DNA of 64,000 nucleotides from contig CANLEE010000007.1 in the NCBI GenBank assembly GCA_947489585.1, forward strand, positions 164,124-228,123, written 5' to 3'. Positions 44,539 to 54,595 of the stretch are shown here, one piece after another. Made by a program: the position numbers and the translations under genes. The DNA is from an uncultured Psychroserpens sp. Its GTDB lineage: Bacteria; Bacteroidota; Bacteroidia; Flavobacteriales; Flavobacteriaceae. Position 1 is the first letter of the stretch, and every line of letters starts with the position of its first letter. Under the pieces are notes generated by a model that was not told the DNA's origin, made no database searches, and worked only from the letters and a program-made list of their open reading frames with translations.

Positions 44539-46191
44539 ATGAAAAAACAATTACTTTTTTATTTACTTTTTACCTTTAGTATAGCTTTCACTTTTGCTCA
44601 AGGTATTTTTGACGATACTATACACACTGCTGTCAACTTTGGTAGTGTAAACTCACCAGGTGCTGAAGGTGTACAAAATGTTATAGATCAAAACTCTAAT
44701 ACAAAGTTTCTTGATTTCAATGCTTTTGATGGTATTGGGTTTGATGTAGATTTACTGGGTGAATCAAAAACAGCTGTAGCCATAGAATTTGTTACTGCTA
44801 ATGATGCTCCTGAAAGAGATCCTACAAATTATGAGATATTTGGCTCTAATGATGGAACTAATTACACAAGTATCGCTACAGGTAATATCCCATGTATATC
44901 TGATCGTTTCTTTTCTAGAACATTTTCATTTACCAATGCTACAGGTTACACATTTTATAGAGTGAATTTTACTGGAACCTGTGCCACAAGTACTATAAAT
45001 CAAATTGCAGATGTGCAACTATTTGAAACTATTGGTACTGCTCCAACGATAACTTGCCCTAGTAATATTAGCGTAAACAATGACTCTGGCGTATGTGGAG
45101 CACTTGTAAACTATGCTCTAACAGCAAATGATGCCGAAGATGGTGCTTTAACGCCTACTATTACTTCGGGATTAGCATCTGGCGAAACCTTTCCGGTTGG
45201 AATTACAGAAGTTTTCGCAAGTGTTACAGACAGTGATAATAATACAGTAAGCTGTAGTTTTACGGTAACAGTAACAGATACAGAGCTGCCTATAGCAAAT
45301 TGTCCAAGTGATATTACGCAAACTGTTGCTAATTCAGGAGATACCACTGCCGTTGTAAACTTTAGTTTAAGTCCAACCGATAATTGTGATCTTATCAATC
45401 CGTTAACTGGATTTACACCTCTGGCAAATATTAACAATAAAGCCTATTATTTATCTGATGCCAGTTTTACGCCTCAAGATGCCTTTACTGACGCTCAAGC
45501 TCAAGGCGGTTTTGTAGGCACGATTAGAAATAGCTCAGATAATGATTTATTAATTAATGTAATTAGTTCTATTGGAGCTGCTGGTGATGTATTAATTGGG
45601 TATAATGATATTGCTACTGAAGGTAGTTTTGAATGGCAAAGTGGCGATGCTGCTTCATACAACAATTGGAATGCAGGAGAGCCAAATAATGCAGGAAACG
45701 AAGATTATACTGTAGCACAATCTAGTGGTGGTTGGAATGATGTCAACAATGGCAATACCTATCGCTATTTATTAGAAATAGATTATTTACCTGAACAAAC
45801 TGCAGGTCTAGCGAGTGGTAGTGATTTTCCGATTGGCACAACAACAAATACATTTCAAATTACTGATATCTCTGGTAATACTGTTTCTTGTTCTTTTGAT
45901 GTGACTGTAGAGGAAAATTTAAGTGTTGATGATACTACATTCAATCGCAATATATCCATCTATCCAAATCCAACTAACGGTTTTATTACATTAAAAACTA
46001 ATGCTTCTGCATCTATAAACTCTGTAATGATTATAGATTTAAATGGAAGAATTCTACATGTATTCACCAATATTGAATTTGTAGAATCCGAAAAAGAATT
46101 TGACCTCTCTCAATTATCTTCAGGATTCTATTTTATGACAATTAATAGTGAAGGTGGTCGATCTGAAATGAAACGATTTATAAAACAATAA
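44539..46191 (+). CDS. Secreted protein with F5/8C-like, HYR and inserted C-type lectin domains, T9SS signal
   Basis: The 550-residue protein has a signal peptide (about 1-20, TFAQ). A discoidin (F5/8 type C)-like domain (about 30-170), a HYR domain (about 172-253) and a second HYR domain (254-290 and 418-459) follow. The second HYR is interrupted by a C-type lectin-like domain (about 291-417) with WNAGEPNN and a GGWNDV motif. The T9SS type A sorting domain (about 470-550) starts near NISIYPNPTNG and ends in MKRFIKQ. The EPN-like WNAGEPNN motif suggests calcium-dependent sugar binding. It is likely exported and anchored by T9SS, and it ends before a strong terminator. Confidence 0.88.
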   Translation: MKKQLLFYLLFTFSIAFTFAQGIFDDTIHTAVNFGSVNSPGAEGVQNVIDQNSNTKFLDFNAFDGIGFDVDLLGESKTAVAIEFVTANDAPERDPTNYEIFGSNDGTNYTSIATGNIPCISDRFFSRTFSFTNATGYTFYRVNFTGTCATSTINQIADVQLFETIGTAPTITCPSNISVNNDSGVCGALVNYALTANDAEDGALTPTITSGLASGETFPVGITEVFASVTDSDNNTVSCSFTVTVTDTELPIANCPSDITQTVANSGDTTAVVNFSLSPTDNCDLINPLTGFTPLANINNKAYYLSDASFTPQDAFTDAQAQGGFVGTIRNSSDNDLLINVISSIGAAGDVLIGYNDIATEGSFEWQSGDAASYNNWNAGEPNNAGNEDYTVAQSSGGWNDVNNGNTYRYLLEIDYLPEQTAGLASGSDFPIGTTTNTFQITDISGNTVSCSFDVTVEENLSVDDTTFNRNISIYPNPTNGFITLKTNASASINSVMIIDLNGRILHVFTNIEFVESEKEFDLSQLSSGFYFMTINSEGGRSEMKRFIKQ

Positions 46192-46211
46192 TAGCTGTAA
46201 TATATCTAATA

Positions 46212-46245
46212 AAAAAAGCGCAATCAGTTATGATTGCGCTTTTTT
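46212..46245. terminator. Bidirectional intrinsic terminator
   Basis: A perfect 15-bp inverted repeat (46212-46226 and 46231-46245, GCGCAATCA arms with A/T runs) has a GTTA loop. It separates the convergent lectin gene and dnaK. Confidence 0.92.
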
Positions 46246-46265
46246 AAATGTTAAGATAATATGTC

Positions 46266-48173
46266 TTATTTCACTTCTTCGAAGTCTACGTCTTCCACAT
46301 CATTACCTTCTTCTGCTTGTCCATTTTGGCTAGCATCTGGTCCTGGTGCTTCTGCTCCACCTTGAGCGTCTGCTTGTGCTTTGTACATTTCTTCTGAAGC
46401 AACTTTCCAAGCTTCATTGATTTTTTCTAAAGCTGGTTCAATAACCTCAATTTCTTTAGTTTCATAAGCCTTCTTCAATTCTTCAAGAGCTTCTTCTATT
46501 GGTTGTTTCTTATCATCTGATAATTTATCACCAAATTCTTTTAACTGATTTTCTGTTTGAAAAATCATTGCATCTGCTTGATTTAATTTATCAGCAGTTT
46601 CTTTTGCTTTTGCATCAGCATCCGCATTAGCTTCTGCTTCTTGCTTCATTTTTGCAATTTCTTCTTCAGTTAAACCAGAAGATGCTTCGATACGAATATC
46701 TTGAGTTTTATTTGTCGCTTTATCTGTAGCAGATACTTTGATGATACCATTGGCATCAATATCAAATGTTACTTCAATTTGAGGTGTTCCTCTTTGAGCT
46801 GGTGGAATACCATCTAAATGGAAACGACCAATTGTTTTATTATCTGCTGCCATTGGGCGCTCTCCTTGTAATACATGGATTTCTACTGATGGCTGATTAT
46901 CTGCTGCAGTTGAGAATACTTGTGATTTCTTAGTTGGAATCGTTGTATTTGCATCAATCAACTTTGTCATAACGTTACCCATAGTTTCGATACCAAGAGA
47001 TAATGGTGTCACGTCTAATAATAAAACGTCTTTTACATCACCTGTTAATACACCACCTTGGATTCCTGCTCCTAGAGATACAACCTCATCTGGATTAACA
47101 CCTTTACTTGGCGCTTTTCCGAAGAATTTCTCTACGGCTTCTTGTACTGCTGGTATACGTGTTGATCCACCTACTAGTATGACTTCGTCAATATCACTCT
47201 TAGATAAACCTGCTGCTTTTAAAGCAGATGCACATGGTTCAATAGTACGTTTTACTAAATCGTCAATTAACTGCTCAAATTTTGAACGTGTTAAAGAACG
47301 TACCAAGTGCTTAGGCCCACTTGCTGTAGCAGTTACATATGGCAAGTTAATCTCCGTTTGTGTAGACGATGATAATTCAATCTTCGCTTTTTCAGAAGCT
47401 TCTTTTAAACGTTGTAAAGCCATTGGGTCTTTACGTAAATCGATACCTTCTTCTGTATTAAATTCATCTGCCAACCAATTGATGATTTTTTCATCAACAT
47501 CATCACCACCTAAATGTGTATCTCCATCTGTAGATAATACTTCAAATACACCATCTCCTAATTCAAGAATAGATACATCATGTGTTCCTCCACCAAAATC
47601 GAAAACAACGATTTTTTGATCGATTCCTTTTTTATCCATTCCATAAGCTAAAGCTGCAGCTGTTGGTTCGTTGATAATTCTACGAACTTTTAAACCTGCA
47701 ATTTCGCCTGCTTCTTTAGTTGCTTGACGTTGAGAATCATTAAAATAAGCTGGAACGGTAATCACCGCTTCACTTACTGAAGTTCCTAAATAGTCTTCAG
47801 CCGTTTTCTTCATTTTCTGAAGAATCATTGCCGATAATTCTTGCGGTGTATATAAACGACCATCAATATCAACTCTTGGTGTATCGTTGTCACCTTTTAC
47901 CACTTTATATGGTACACGCTCTGCCTCTTTTTTAGATTCAGAATATTTATTACCCATAAAACGTTTGATAGAATAAACCGTTTTTGTTGGGTTAGTTACT
48001 GCTTGTCTTTTTGCTGGATCTCCAACTTTAATTTCACCACCTTCTACAAAGGCGATAACCGAAGGTGTTGTTCTTTTACCTTCAGCGTTTGGGATTACCA
48101 CTGGTTCATTACCTTCCATTACAGAAACGCAAGAGTTTGTAGTTCCTAAATCGATTCCAATAATCTTACTCAT
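46266..48173 (-). CDS. dnaK: Molecular chaperone DnaK (Hsp70)
   Basis: The 635-residue Hsp70 has the ATPase motifs [24 protein letters not shown] and [13 protein letters not shown], a linker [15 protein letters not shown], a substrate-binding domain and the C-terminal acidic tail [15 protein letters not shown]. The open frame extends upstream to 48251, but M at 48173 ([10 protein letters not shown]) is the standard DnaK start. No grpE or dnaJ neighbour is seen, so dnaK is a single gene here. The upstream region has repeated ATGACA elements. Confidence 0.97.
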   Translation of the reverse strand: MSKIIGIDLGTTNSCVSVMEGNEPVVIPNAEGKRTTPSVIAFVEGGEIKVGDPAKRQAVTNPTKTVYSIKRFMGNKYSESKKEAERVPYKVVKGDNDTPRVDIDGRLYTPQELSAMILQKMKKTAEDYLGTSVSEAVITVPAYFNDSQRQATKEAGEIAGLKVRRIINEPTAAALAYGMDKKGIDQKIVVFDFGGGTHDVSILELGDGVFEVLSTDGDTHLGGDDVDEKIINWLADEFNTEEGIDLRKDPMALQRLKEASEKAKIELSSSTQTEINLPYVTATASGPKHLVRSLTRSKFEQLIDDLVKRTIEPCASALKAAGLSKSDIDEVILVGGSTRIPAVQEAVEKFFGKAPSKGVNPDEVVSLGAGIQGGVLTGDVKDVLLLDVTPLSLGIETMGNVMTKLIDANTTIPTKKSQVFSTAADNQPSVEIHVLQGERPMAADNKTIGRFHLDGIPPAQRGTPQIEVTFDIDANGIIKVSATDKATNKTQDIRIEASSGLTEEEIAKMKQEAEANADADAKAKETADKLNQADAMIFQTENQLKEFGDKLSDDKKQPIEEALEELKKAYETKEIEVIEPALEKINEAWKVASEEMYKAQADAQGGAEAPGPDASQNGQAEEGNDVEDVDFEEVK

Positions 48174-48244
48174 AATTTTATATTTAGTGTTATCTATTTC
48201 CTTTACTTCGGAAATGTGATGTTTATTTTTAATTCGTAATCTAT

Positions 48245-48287
48245 ATGACAATGATTATGCCATGACAAAAAATATGACATGATGTCA
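48245..48287. promoter_or_regulatory. Repeated ATGACA boxes and palindrome upstream of dnaK
   Basis: ATGACA occurs at 48245-48250, 48262-48267 and 48274-48279. The last forms a perfect 13-bp palindrome, TGACAT-G-ATGTCA (48275-48287). It lies in the divergent region between dnaK and the Crp-like gene. A regulatory role is suspected from recurrence only. Confidence 0.4.
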
Positions 48288-48357
48288 CAGAAACTGATAA
48301 TTGATTAAAAATGTATATCTTTAAATTGACATAATTCACAACCCAACACTAAATATC

Positions 48358-48939
48358 ATGATTAGCTATTATCAAGTTAATTTTGAGTACATGTGTTCTT
48401 TAATTTCTTTATCAAGGGAGACTTATGATAAACTCTATAGTATATCTAAGTTAAAAGAAATTAAAGCAGGCACAAAATTAGTTGATATAGGAGACATTAG
48501 TAAAAAGCTGTTTCTCATCAACAAAGGCGTACTCCGCTCTTACCTTATCTTAGAAAATGGTAAAGAGCTAACCAAAACCTTATTTACTCCTATTGAGTTT
48601 TTTGCTTCATTTACTTCGATACTTACTAATAAAGCTTCTGAGTTTATTTATGAGACGCTTACTGACTGTCATATTTACGAAATTAATTATGAAGCCTTTG
48701 TGAATTTATGCAATACTAATATAGAGGTTCTAAAATTCTACTCGCGATATCTGGAACTTCTATTCATGGAAGGAGAAAGTACTTTTATTGCAATTTCATC
48801 TATGAATGCCAAAGAGCGTTACATAAAACTAAAAGAACGTATTCCAAATATTGAAAACTTGATTCCGCAATATCAAATTGCATCTTACCTTAATATTACA
48901 CCTGTTCAGTTGAGTCGTATTCGATCAAAACTATATTGA
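48358..48939 (+). CDS. Crp/Fnr family transcriptional regulator
   Basis: The 193-residue protein has an N-terminal cyclic-nucleotide-binding-like beta barrel (about 30-120, GTKLVDIGDISKKLFLINKGVLRSY). A C-terminal helix-turn-helix (about 165-193, IASYLNITPVQLSRIRSKLY) is shorter than in E. coli Crp, as is common in Bacteroidota. The phosphate-binding arginine of cAMP sensors is not clearly present, so the ligand is unknown. It is divergent from dnaK across 184 bp. Confidence 0.88.
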   Translation: MISYYQVNFEYMCSLISLSRETYDKLYSISKLKEIKAGTKLVDIGDISKKLFLINKGVLRSYLILENGKELTKTLFTPIEFFASFTSILTNKASEFIYETLTDCHIYEINYEAFVNLCNTNIEVLKFYSRYLELLFMEGESTFIAISSMNAKERYIKLKERIPNIENLIPQYQIASYLNITPVQLSRIRSKLY

Positions 48940-48948
48940 AATAAAAAC

Positions 48949-48956
48949 TATATTTG
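48949..48956 (+). promoter_or_regulatory. -7 promoter box of the serine dehydratase gene
   Basis: TATATTTG matches TAnnTTTG 22 bases before the ATG at 48979. A TTG at 48936-48938 is too close to serve as the usual -33 element. Confidence 0.45.
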
Positions 48957-48978
48957 CCCAACTAAAACGATTTCGTGA

Positions 48979-50400
48979 ATGGAATGTATTTCTGTCTTCG
49001 ACATGCTCAAAATAGGTGTAGGTCCATCAAGTTCTCATACATTAGGACCTTGGCGAGCAGCAGAACGCTGGATTAAAGAGCTTAAAGATTCAAAAAAGTT
49101 TGACAAGGTTGAAAAAATTAGTGTAGATCTTTACGGTTCATTATCCTTAACAGGAAAAGGACATGCTACAGACTATGCTGTTCTTCTTGGTTTGTTAGGT
49201 CGTGATCCCGAAACTATTCCTACTGAGACCATTTCCAAAGAAATTGCTCATATCAAAGCCACAAAAACTTTAAACTTTAATAGTGAGAAAGTCTTAGCTT
49301 TTGATGCAGAAACTGATATCTCATTCAATAGAAAATTTTTGCCTTTTCATTCTAATGGTATGACATTTACGGCAACTATTAATGGACGAAATAATACATC
49401 AACCTTCTACTCTATTGGTGGCGGATTTGTAGTAAAAGAAGAACGTTCTAATCATAAAAGGAATTTTGAAATCAAATGTTCATTTCCTTATCCAATTGAA
49501 AAAGGAACTGAACTCCTCAAATTTTGTAGAGATTTAGATAAGCCAATTTCAGAAGTTGTATTAGACAACGAAAAATCGATTAGAACTGAAGAGTCCATCA
49601 ATTATGAACTCAAACGTATTTGGGATACAATGCTAGAATGCATGTACACAGGTTGTCATACTGAAGGAAATCTACCTGGCGGACTCAATGTAAGGCGTCG
49701 TGCATATGATATGCATCAAAGTTTAAAAGGGAAAACACCATATGAGAATCCAGTTGAATGGATTTACGCCATAAGAAACACTGAGGTTAAGTTTCGCCAA
49801 ATCCTAAAATGGGTAAGTTGCTTTGCTTTGGCTGTAAATGAAGTTAATGCATCTCTTGGGCGTGTAGTCACAGCACCAACTAATGGAAGTGCTGGAGTTA
49901 TTCCTTCGGTGCTTATGTATTATTTAGTTATAGAAAATCATGATGGTGATTTTGAAGACATCAAACGGTTTTTATTAGTTGCAGGTGAAATAGGAAGCAT
50001 CTTTAAAAAAGGTGCGACCATTAGCGCTGCAATGGGCGGATGCCAAGCCGAAATTGGTGTATCATCTGCTATGGCAGCAGGCGCTTTATGTGAGCTTTCA
50101 GGAGGCACACCAGAACAAGTATTAGTCGCTGCTGAAATTGCCATGGAACATCATTTAGGTTTAACCTGTGACCCTATTGGAGGCTTAGTACAAATTCCTT
50201 GTATAGAACGCAATGCTATGGGAGCAATTAAAGCCATTAATGCTTGCGAATTGGCTTTAGATACAGACCCTAACAATGTCAAAGTCCCTTTAGATAAAGT
50301 CGTAAACACCATGTGGGAAACTGCAAAAGATATGAATACAAAATATAAAGAAACCTCTGAAGGAGGATTAGCCGTTGGTGTTCATTTTAGTGATTGCTAA
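48979..50400 (+). CDS. sdaA: L-serine ammonia-lyase, iron-sulfur type
   Basis: The 473-residue single-chain L-serine dehydratase has both parts. The beta-like N-terminal domain contains [17 protein letters not shown], and the alpha-like catalytic domain contains [16 protein letters not shown]. The cysteines for the [4Fe-4S] cluster are in GGCQAEIG and [16 protein letters not shown]. It converts L-serine to pyruvate and ammonia in the cytoplasm. A -7 box lies just upstream. panB follows after 71 bases on the same strand. Confidence 0.95.
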   Translation: MECISVFDMLKIGVGPSSSHTLGPWRAAERWIKELKDSKKFDKVEKISVDLYGSLSLTGKGHATDYAVLLGLLGRDPETIPTETISKEIAHIKATKTLNFNSEKVLAFDAETDISFNRKFLPFHSNGMTFTATINGRNNTSTFYSIGGGFVVKEERSNHKRNFEIKCSFPYPIEKGTELLKFCRDLDKPISEVVLDNEKSIRTEESINYELKRIWDTMLECMYTGCHTEGNLPGGLNVRRRAYDMHQSLKGKTPYENPVEWIYAIRNTEVKFRQILKWVSCFALAVNEVNASLGRVVTAPTNGSAGVIPSVLMYYLVIENHDGDFEDIKRFLLVAGEIGSIFKKGATISAAMGGCQAEIGVSSAMAAGALCELSGGTPEQVLVAAEIAMEHHLGLTCDPIGGLVQIPCIERNAMGAIKAINACELALDTDPNNVKVPLDKVVNTMWETAKDMNTKYKETSEGGLAVGVHFSDC

Positions 50401-50471
50401 TTATTCAATAAAAAACAAATCCTCTTTTATCATTTAATATTTTTATTTTTACAATTATAAACCCTTAGTAT

Positions 50472-51290
50472 ATGTCTGTAGCTAAAAAAGATTACAAAAG
50501 AATTACGGTGAAATCTCTTATTGAGATGAAGCAGAATAAAGAGAAAATATCTATGCTAACGGCATACGATTATACGATGGCTAAAATTGTTGATGAAGCT
50601 GGTGTGGATGTCATTTTAGTTGGTGATTCGGCAAGTAATGTTATGGCTGGACATGAGACTACACTTCCCATTACTTTAGATCAAATGATTTATCACGCTT
50701 CGTCTGTTGTTAGAGCTATAGATAGAGCTTTAATTGTTGTTGATTTACCTTTTGGAAGTTATCAAAGTGATCCCAAAGAAGCGTTACGATCTGCGATAAG
50801 AATCATGAAAGAATCTGGAGGGCACGCTGTAAAAATGGAAGGCGGAAAAGAGGTTAAAGAATCTATAAAGCGTATTCTTAATGCTGGAATTCCGGTTATG
50901 GGTCATTTAGGTTTAACACCGCAATCTATCTACAAGTTTGGCACTTATACTGTTCGTGCTAAAGAAGAACAAGAAGCACAACAATTAAAAGAAGATGCAA
51001 TTATGCTTGAAAAAGCAGGTTGTTTTGGAATTGTTTTAGAAAAAATTCCTGCTAAACTAGCACAAGAAGTAGCTGAGAGCGTTTCAATTCCTGTGATTGG
51101 TATTGGTGCTGGTGCTGGTGTTGACGGACAAGTACTTGTGCTTCATGACATGATTGGAATGACACATGAGTTTAATCCACGTTTTCTACGTCGCTATATG
51201 AATTTATATGAAGACATGACCAAAGCAATAGGTCAATATGTTGATGATGTCAAAGCGGTTGACTTCCCAAGTGATAAAGAGCAATATTAA
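50472..51290 (+). CDS. panB: 3-Methyl-2-oxobutanoate hydroxymethyltransferase (PanB)
   Basis: The 272-residue enzyme of pantothenate synthesis has the [23 protein letters not shown] motif with the Mg-binding aspartate, the second metal-side motif [15 protein letters not shown] with the substrate glutamate and [14 protein letters not shown] near the end. It makes ketopantoate from 2-oxoisovalerate with methylenetetrahydrofolate. It is followed by the cupin gene after 4 bases. Confidence 0.97.
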   Translation: MSVAKKDYKRITVKSLIEMKQNKEKISMLTAYDYTMAKIVDEAGVDVILVGDSASNVMAGHETTLPITLDQMIYHASSVVRAIDRALIVVDLPFGSYQSDPKEALRSAIRIMKESGGHAVKMEGGKEVKESIKRILNAGIPVMGHLGLTPQSIYKFGTYTVRAKEEQEAQQLKEDAIMLEKAGCFGIVLEKIPAKLAQEVAESVSIPVIGIGAGAGVDGQVLVLHDMIGMTHEFNPRFLRRYMNLYEDMTKAIGQYVDDVKAVDFPSDKEQY

Positions 51291-51294
51291 GTTA

Positions 51295-51798
51295 ATGGAC
51301 TCATTAGAAGATCTCATTCAAAAGCTAGAATTACAGCCACACCCAGAAGGTGGTTATTTTAAAGAAACGTATCGAAGTGATGATGTCATCTCAAAAACTT
51401 GTCTTCCAGACAAGTTTGCAAGTGAGAGAAATTACTGCACAGGAATCTATTACTTACTTAAGTCTGGTGATTTTTCGGCCTTTCATAAAATAAATCAAGA
51501 TGAAATGTGGCATTTCTATTTAGGTGATGCTATTGAGCTACATATGATTTCCGAAGAGGGTGTGTTAACTACTGTTCTCATAGGAAATGATATTCTTGAT
51601 GGTCAAGTACTTCAATATGTTGTTCCAAAAAATTATTGGTTTGCTGCAAAAGTAATAGCACCAAATAGTTTTGCTTTAGTTGGTTGTACAGTTGCTCCAG
51701 GTTTTGATTTTAAGGATTTCACATTAGCTTCTAGGATTGCTCTTATTGAAAAATTTCCACAGCATAGCACTATCATAAAAGCCTTAACAAGAGCCTAA
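51295..51798 (+). CDS. Cupin family protein (DUF985)
   Basis: The 167-residue cupin of the DUF985 type has the N-terminal LQPHPEGGYFKETYRS, the first cupin motif FHKINQDEMWHFYLGD with its glutamate/histidine and the second VAPGFDFKDF. The open frame could begin at 51238 inside panB, but the methionine at 51295 (MDSLEDLIQK), 4 bases after the panB stop, is more sensible. The function is unknown; a sugar-binding or metal enzyme role is possible. Its stop overlaps the next start by 1 base. Confidence 0.85.
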   Translation: MDSLEDLIQKLELQPHPEGGYFKETYRSDDVISKTCLPDKFASERNYCTGIYYLLKSGDFSAFHKINQDEMWHFYLGDAIELHMISEEGVLTTVLIGNDILDGQVLQYVVPKNYWFAAKVIAPNSFALVGCTVAPGFDFKDFTLASRIALIEKFPQHSTIIKALTRA

Positions 51799-52505
51799 TG
51801 TCTCATCCAAAAAAAATACTGTCTAATAAAGATAATCTTCAAGTCATTTATGAAGATAATCATATCATTATCGTAAATAAACGTGCGGGTGATATTGTAC
51901 AAGGTGATAAAACTGGAGACAAGCCGCTAAGTGATGTTGTTAAAGACTATATCAAATACAAATACAATAAGCCTGGAAACGTTTACCTAGGTGTTGTGCA
52001 TCGTCTAGACAGGCCAACAACTGGTATTGTATTATTTTCAAAAACGAGTAAAGCCCTGCCAAGACTCAATGCTTTATTTGCTGAAAAAAAAGCGAGTAAA
52101 ACCTATTGGGCCATTGTAAAAAATGCTCCAAAAAAACCTGAAGACACATTAATTAATTGGTTGAAAAAAAATCCAAAAAATAATAAGTCTACTGCATATC
52201 CCAAAGAGATTAAAGATAGTAAGAAAGCTATTTTACATTATAAAATTATAACGTCTTTAGATAATTATTTCCTGTTAGAAATTGAATTAGAAACTGGAAG
52301 ACACCATCAAATTAGAAGTCAGTTATCAAACATAGGCTCTCCAATAAAAGGGGATCTGAAATATGGTTTTGATCGAAGCAATAAAGATGCTAGTATTAGC
52401 CTACATGCAAGACGTTTACAATTTGTACACCCCGTTTCAAAAGAAATCATAGACGTTACTGCTTCATTACCAGATGATGCAATTTGGAATGCGTGTCAGC
52501 CTTAA
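51798..52505 (+). CDS. RluA family pseudouridine synthase
   Basis: The 235-residue synthase has the catalytic motif HRLDRPTTGIVLF with D71 and the RNA-binding segment ETGRHHQIRSQL. It lacks an N-terminal S4 domain, as in the short RluA/TruC-like subgroup. It isomerises uridine in rRNA or tRNA; the target position is unknown. It overlaps the cupin gene by 1 base (TAATG) and the convergent kinase gene by 4 bases. Confidence 0.9.
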   Translation: MSHPKKILSNKDNLQVIYEDNHIIIVNKRAGDIVQGDKTGDKPLSDVVKDYIKYKYNKPGNVYLGVVHRLDRPTTGIVLFSKTSKALPRLNALFAEKKASKTYWAIVKNAPKKPEDTLINWLKKNPKNNKSTAYPKEIKDSKKAILHYKIITSLDNYFLLEIELETGRHHQIRSQLSNIGSPIKGDLKYGFDRSNKDASISLHARRLQFVHPVSKEIIDVTASLPDDAIWNACQP

Positions 52506-53317
52506 AATGGGTAATCAATAGTAATTGTCACACCCTCATTTGGCTGAGATTTCATATTGAATGTTGCATCAATAAGCTCAGCTCTACTTTTCATATTTAT
52601 AAGTCCTGAACCTTTTTTTGCTGAAGCAATATTAAACCCAACACCATCATCAGACGCCATAATAATAAGCTGATTAGGCTTATAATCTAAAGTTACATTG
52701 AGATTATTTGCTTCAGAATACTTCACTGAATTGGAAAAGAATTCTTGTAAAATTCTGAAAATTATAATTTCATGCTTTTTGTCTTTTAATTCGCGTTGTT
52801 CACCATCAATTTGCAATTCAGCAGACGTAAATTTCATGCGTTTTAAACGATTGAGTTCATTGGTAATTGATTCTTCAAAGCCAATGTTTAAAATCACATC
52901 ATTATTTAAAGATTTTGATAGTGAACGTACTTCTTTTAAACTCTCTTTAACAATATCAGATGTTTCAGATACTTTCCCTTTGATATCATCAGACGCACTA
53001 GCTTCTAACATATTGAGTTGCATACTTGCATAGGCTAATAATTGTCCTACATTGTCATGCAATTCCCATCCAATATGTTTTAAGGTTTGCTCTTGTATTT
53101 CTGTTTGCGTTCGTGAAATCTCATCATCAAACGCTTTTTGCTGCTCTACCTTATCTAAAAGCAACTTATTCTTTCGCTTTTGAAAGGTTACAAAGAAGAG
53201 TATCACCATTACTGCTAAAAATAGTACAGCAAATATGACATAACCAATTAAGGCTATTTCTTCTTGATTTATTGTTTGCTCTTCTTGAGCGAATACCAAA
53301 AGCCGAATGCAAAGCAT
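52502..53317 (-). CDS. Orphan sensor histidine kinase (HisKA_3/NarL-type)
   Basis: The 271-residue kinase has one transmembrane helix (about 24-44), a coiled-coil region, the phosphoacceptor H87 in GWELHDNVGQLLAYA (HisKA_3) and an HATPase domain with the N box FFSNSVKYSEAN, the DDGVGFN and GSGLINMKSRAELI motifs. The first 10 residues overlap the preceding gene by 49 bases. The next in-frame methionine lies inside the transmembrane helix, so this start is needed unless a non-ATG codon is used. No response regulator is adjacent. Confidence 0.85.
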   Translation of the reverse strand: MLCIRLLVFAQEEQTINQEEIALIGYVIFAVLFLAVMVILFFVTFQKRKNKLLLDKVEQQKAFDDEISRTQTEIQEQTLKHIGWELHDNVGQLLAYASMQLNMLEASASDDIKGKVSETSDIVKESLKEVRSLSKSLNNDVILNIGFEESITNELNRLKRMKFTSAELQIDGEQRELKDKKHEIIIFRILQEFFSNSVKYSEANNLNVTLDYKPNQLIIMASDDGVGFNIASAKKGSGLINMKSRAELIDATFNMKSQPNEGVTITIDYPF

Positions 53318-53979
53318 GAATAAGTGAATATATTAATATACAATAAGAGTAATGTTCTGAAATTTACAAATTCTGTATTGAAAGGTTGAAAATAACTAAT
53401 ATAAATAAATAAAGGTGTGGCACATAAATGCCATATTAACAATGCTACACTGATGTAAAAAGAAGGCAATTTATAATATTGAAGTATAAATTCACTTTTC
53501 ATTAATTCTATAAAATAGAACATCACAAAAATAAACACGATTACTGCTGCCAATATATAATCATATGGTAGTCCCATTACGAAAAAAGCTTCAGTAAATG
53601 TATAGAAGATAGTAGATAAAACAGTATATAACAAAACAATACCTCTTATGATTAGTTTAAAAGAAGGCTTACTTAATAAACTTGAGTAAAACACTCCTAA
53701 TAATCCAATCTTAAAAAGGTTATAGATATTATATAGCCAAATATTTTGGCAAAACACACTATTCTTCCAAGCTATAAACCAGTCATAGTCGTAATTATTT
53801 TGGAGGATATGCTTGTAATACCCTAAGATTTCCACTATTACTGTTAACCATAAATAATAGACAAAAATCTTAAGGTTTTCATTTTTAGTTTTCTTTAAAT
53901 ACCAACTTCCTAAAATCGCTGCTAATATTTCGAACGATTTAGTAATTAATGATCTATGTTGATATAAGAAATCACTCAA
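53269..53979 (-). CDS. Seven-helix membrane protein of unknown function
   Basis: The 236-residue protein has seven hydrophobic helices (for example IFVYYLWLTVIVEILGYY, YILAAVIVFIFVMFYFIEL and the last at TLLLLYINIFTYSCFAFGFW) with short loops and no signal peptide. It precedes the sensor kinase on the same strand with a 49-base overlap. It may be a membrane sensor module that feeds the kinase, which itself has almost no periplasmic domain. No known family motif is visible. Confidence 0.78.
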   Translation of the reverse strand: MSDFLYQHRSLITKSFEILAAILGSWYLKKTKNENLKIFVYYLWLTVIVEILGYYKHILQNNYDYDWFIAWKNSVFCQNIWLYNIYNLFKIGLLGVFYSSLLSKPSFKLIIRGIVLLYTVLSTIFYTFTEAFFVMGLPYDYILAAVIVFIFVMFYFIELMKSEFILQYYKLPSFYISVALLIWHLCATPLFIYISYFQPFNTEFVNFRTLLLLYINIFTYSCFAFGFWYSLKKSKQ

Positions 53980-53988
53980 AGTAAACTA

Positions 53989-54504
53989 TTATTGAGGATA
54001 ATTTGCTCCTGGAGGATCACCTACCTCACCATTATCAAATCCATTCGCGCCAGGAATATCATTATTTGATGGTTGCATCGACATATTTGACATTCTACCT
54101 TCAGAAGTATTTTCGTATCCAGTAGGGACGAATAAAAATGTTGTATAACCATCTCTATCCTGCAAAGAAGGGTGTGCTCCAGGATATATTCTTACACCAT
54201 TCATGGTATACCCTAAATCTTTTGCTTGTGCTTCTGCCAAAGTTAGAAAACTACGCAAATCTTCAAGCGAGTACCAAGACGATCTATTGTCACCTCCTTC
54301 GACGCCTCTAAAAAAGTTATTGCTAATACTATCATACCTAGGAGTGTAAGCCTTAGTTAATACCGTAATTTCATTTGATTTAATAATTCCTTTTGGTGCA
54401 GTTGTTTCACTCATATTTTCTTCGTGTTTAGTATTATGAAAATAAAAATACATGGCAACAGCGCCAATAATAATCCCTAAAATAATTGGTCCTAATTTTT
54501 TCAT
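53989..54504 (-). CDS. Membrane-anchored protein of unknown function
   Basis: The 171-residue protein has an N-terminal transmembrane anchor (about 5-22, GPIILGIIIGAVAMYFYF), so the rest should be periplasmic. Visible features are RSSWYSLEDLRSFLTLAEA (around 75-95), YPGAHPSLQDRDGYTTFLFVP and a Gly/Asn/Pro-rich tail. No family is recognised. It lies 9 bases upstream of the seven-helix protein gene on the same strand and could be part of the same sensory unit. Confidence 0.75.
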   Translation of the reverse strand: MKKLGPIILGIIIGAVAMYFYFHNTKHEENMSETTAPKGIIKSNEITVLTKAYTPRYDSISNNFFRGVEGGDNRSSWYSLEDLRSFLTLAEAQAKDLGYTMNGVRIYPGAHPSLQDRDGYTTFLFVPTGYENTSEGRMSNMSMQPSNNDIPGANGFDNGEVGDPPGANYPQ

Positions 54505-54595
54505 AATTTAGTTGGTTTTGAATTAATTGCAACGTAATGTATAGAAAATCTGAATACAAACCCATTAATTTTGTTAATTTAAAGGTTTTTTCTTA

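Noticed and set aside
47179..47619. Plus-strand open frame of 146 codons
   Set aside because: Antisense to highly conserved dnaK sequence; a common artefact.
48174..48251. 26-residue N-terminal extension of DnaK
   Set aside because: The extension is unlike any DnaK N-terminus; the conserved start [10 protein letters not shown] is at 48173.
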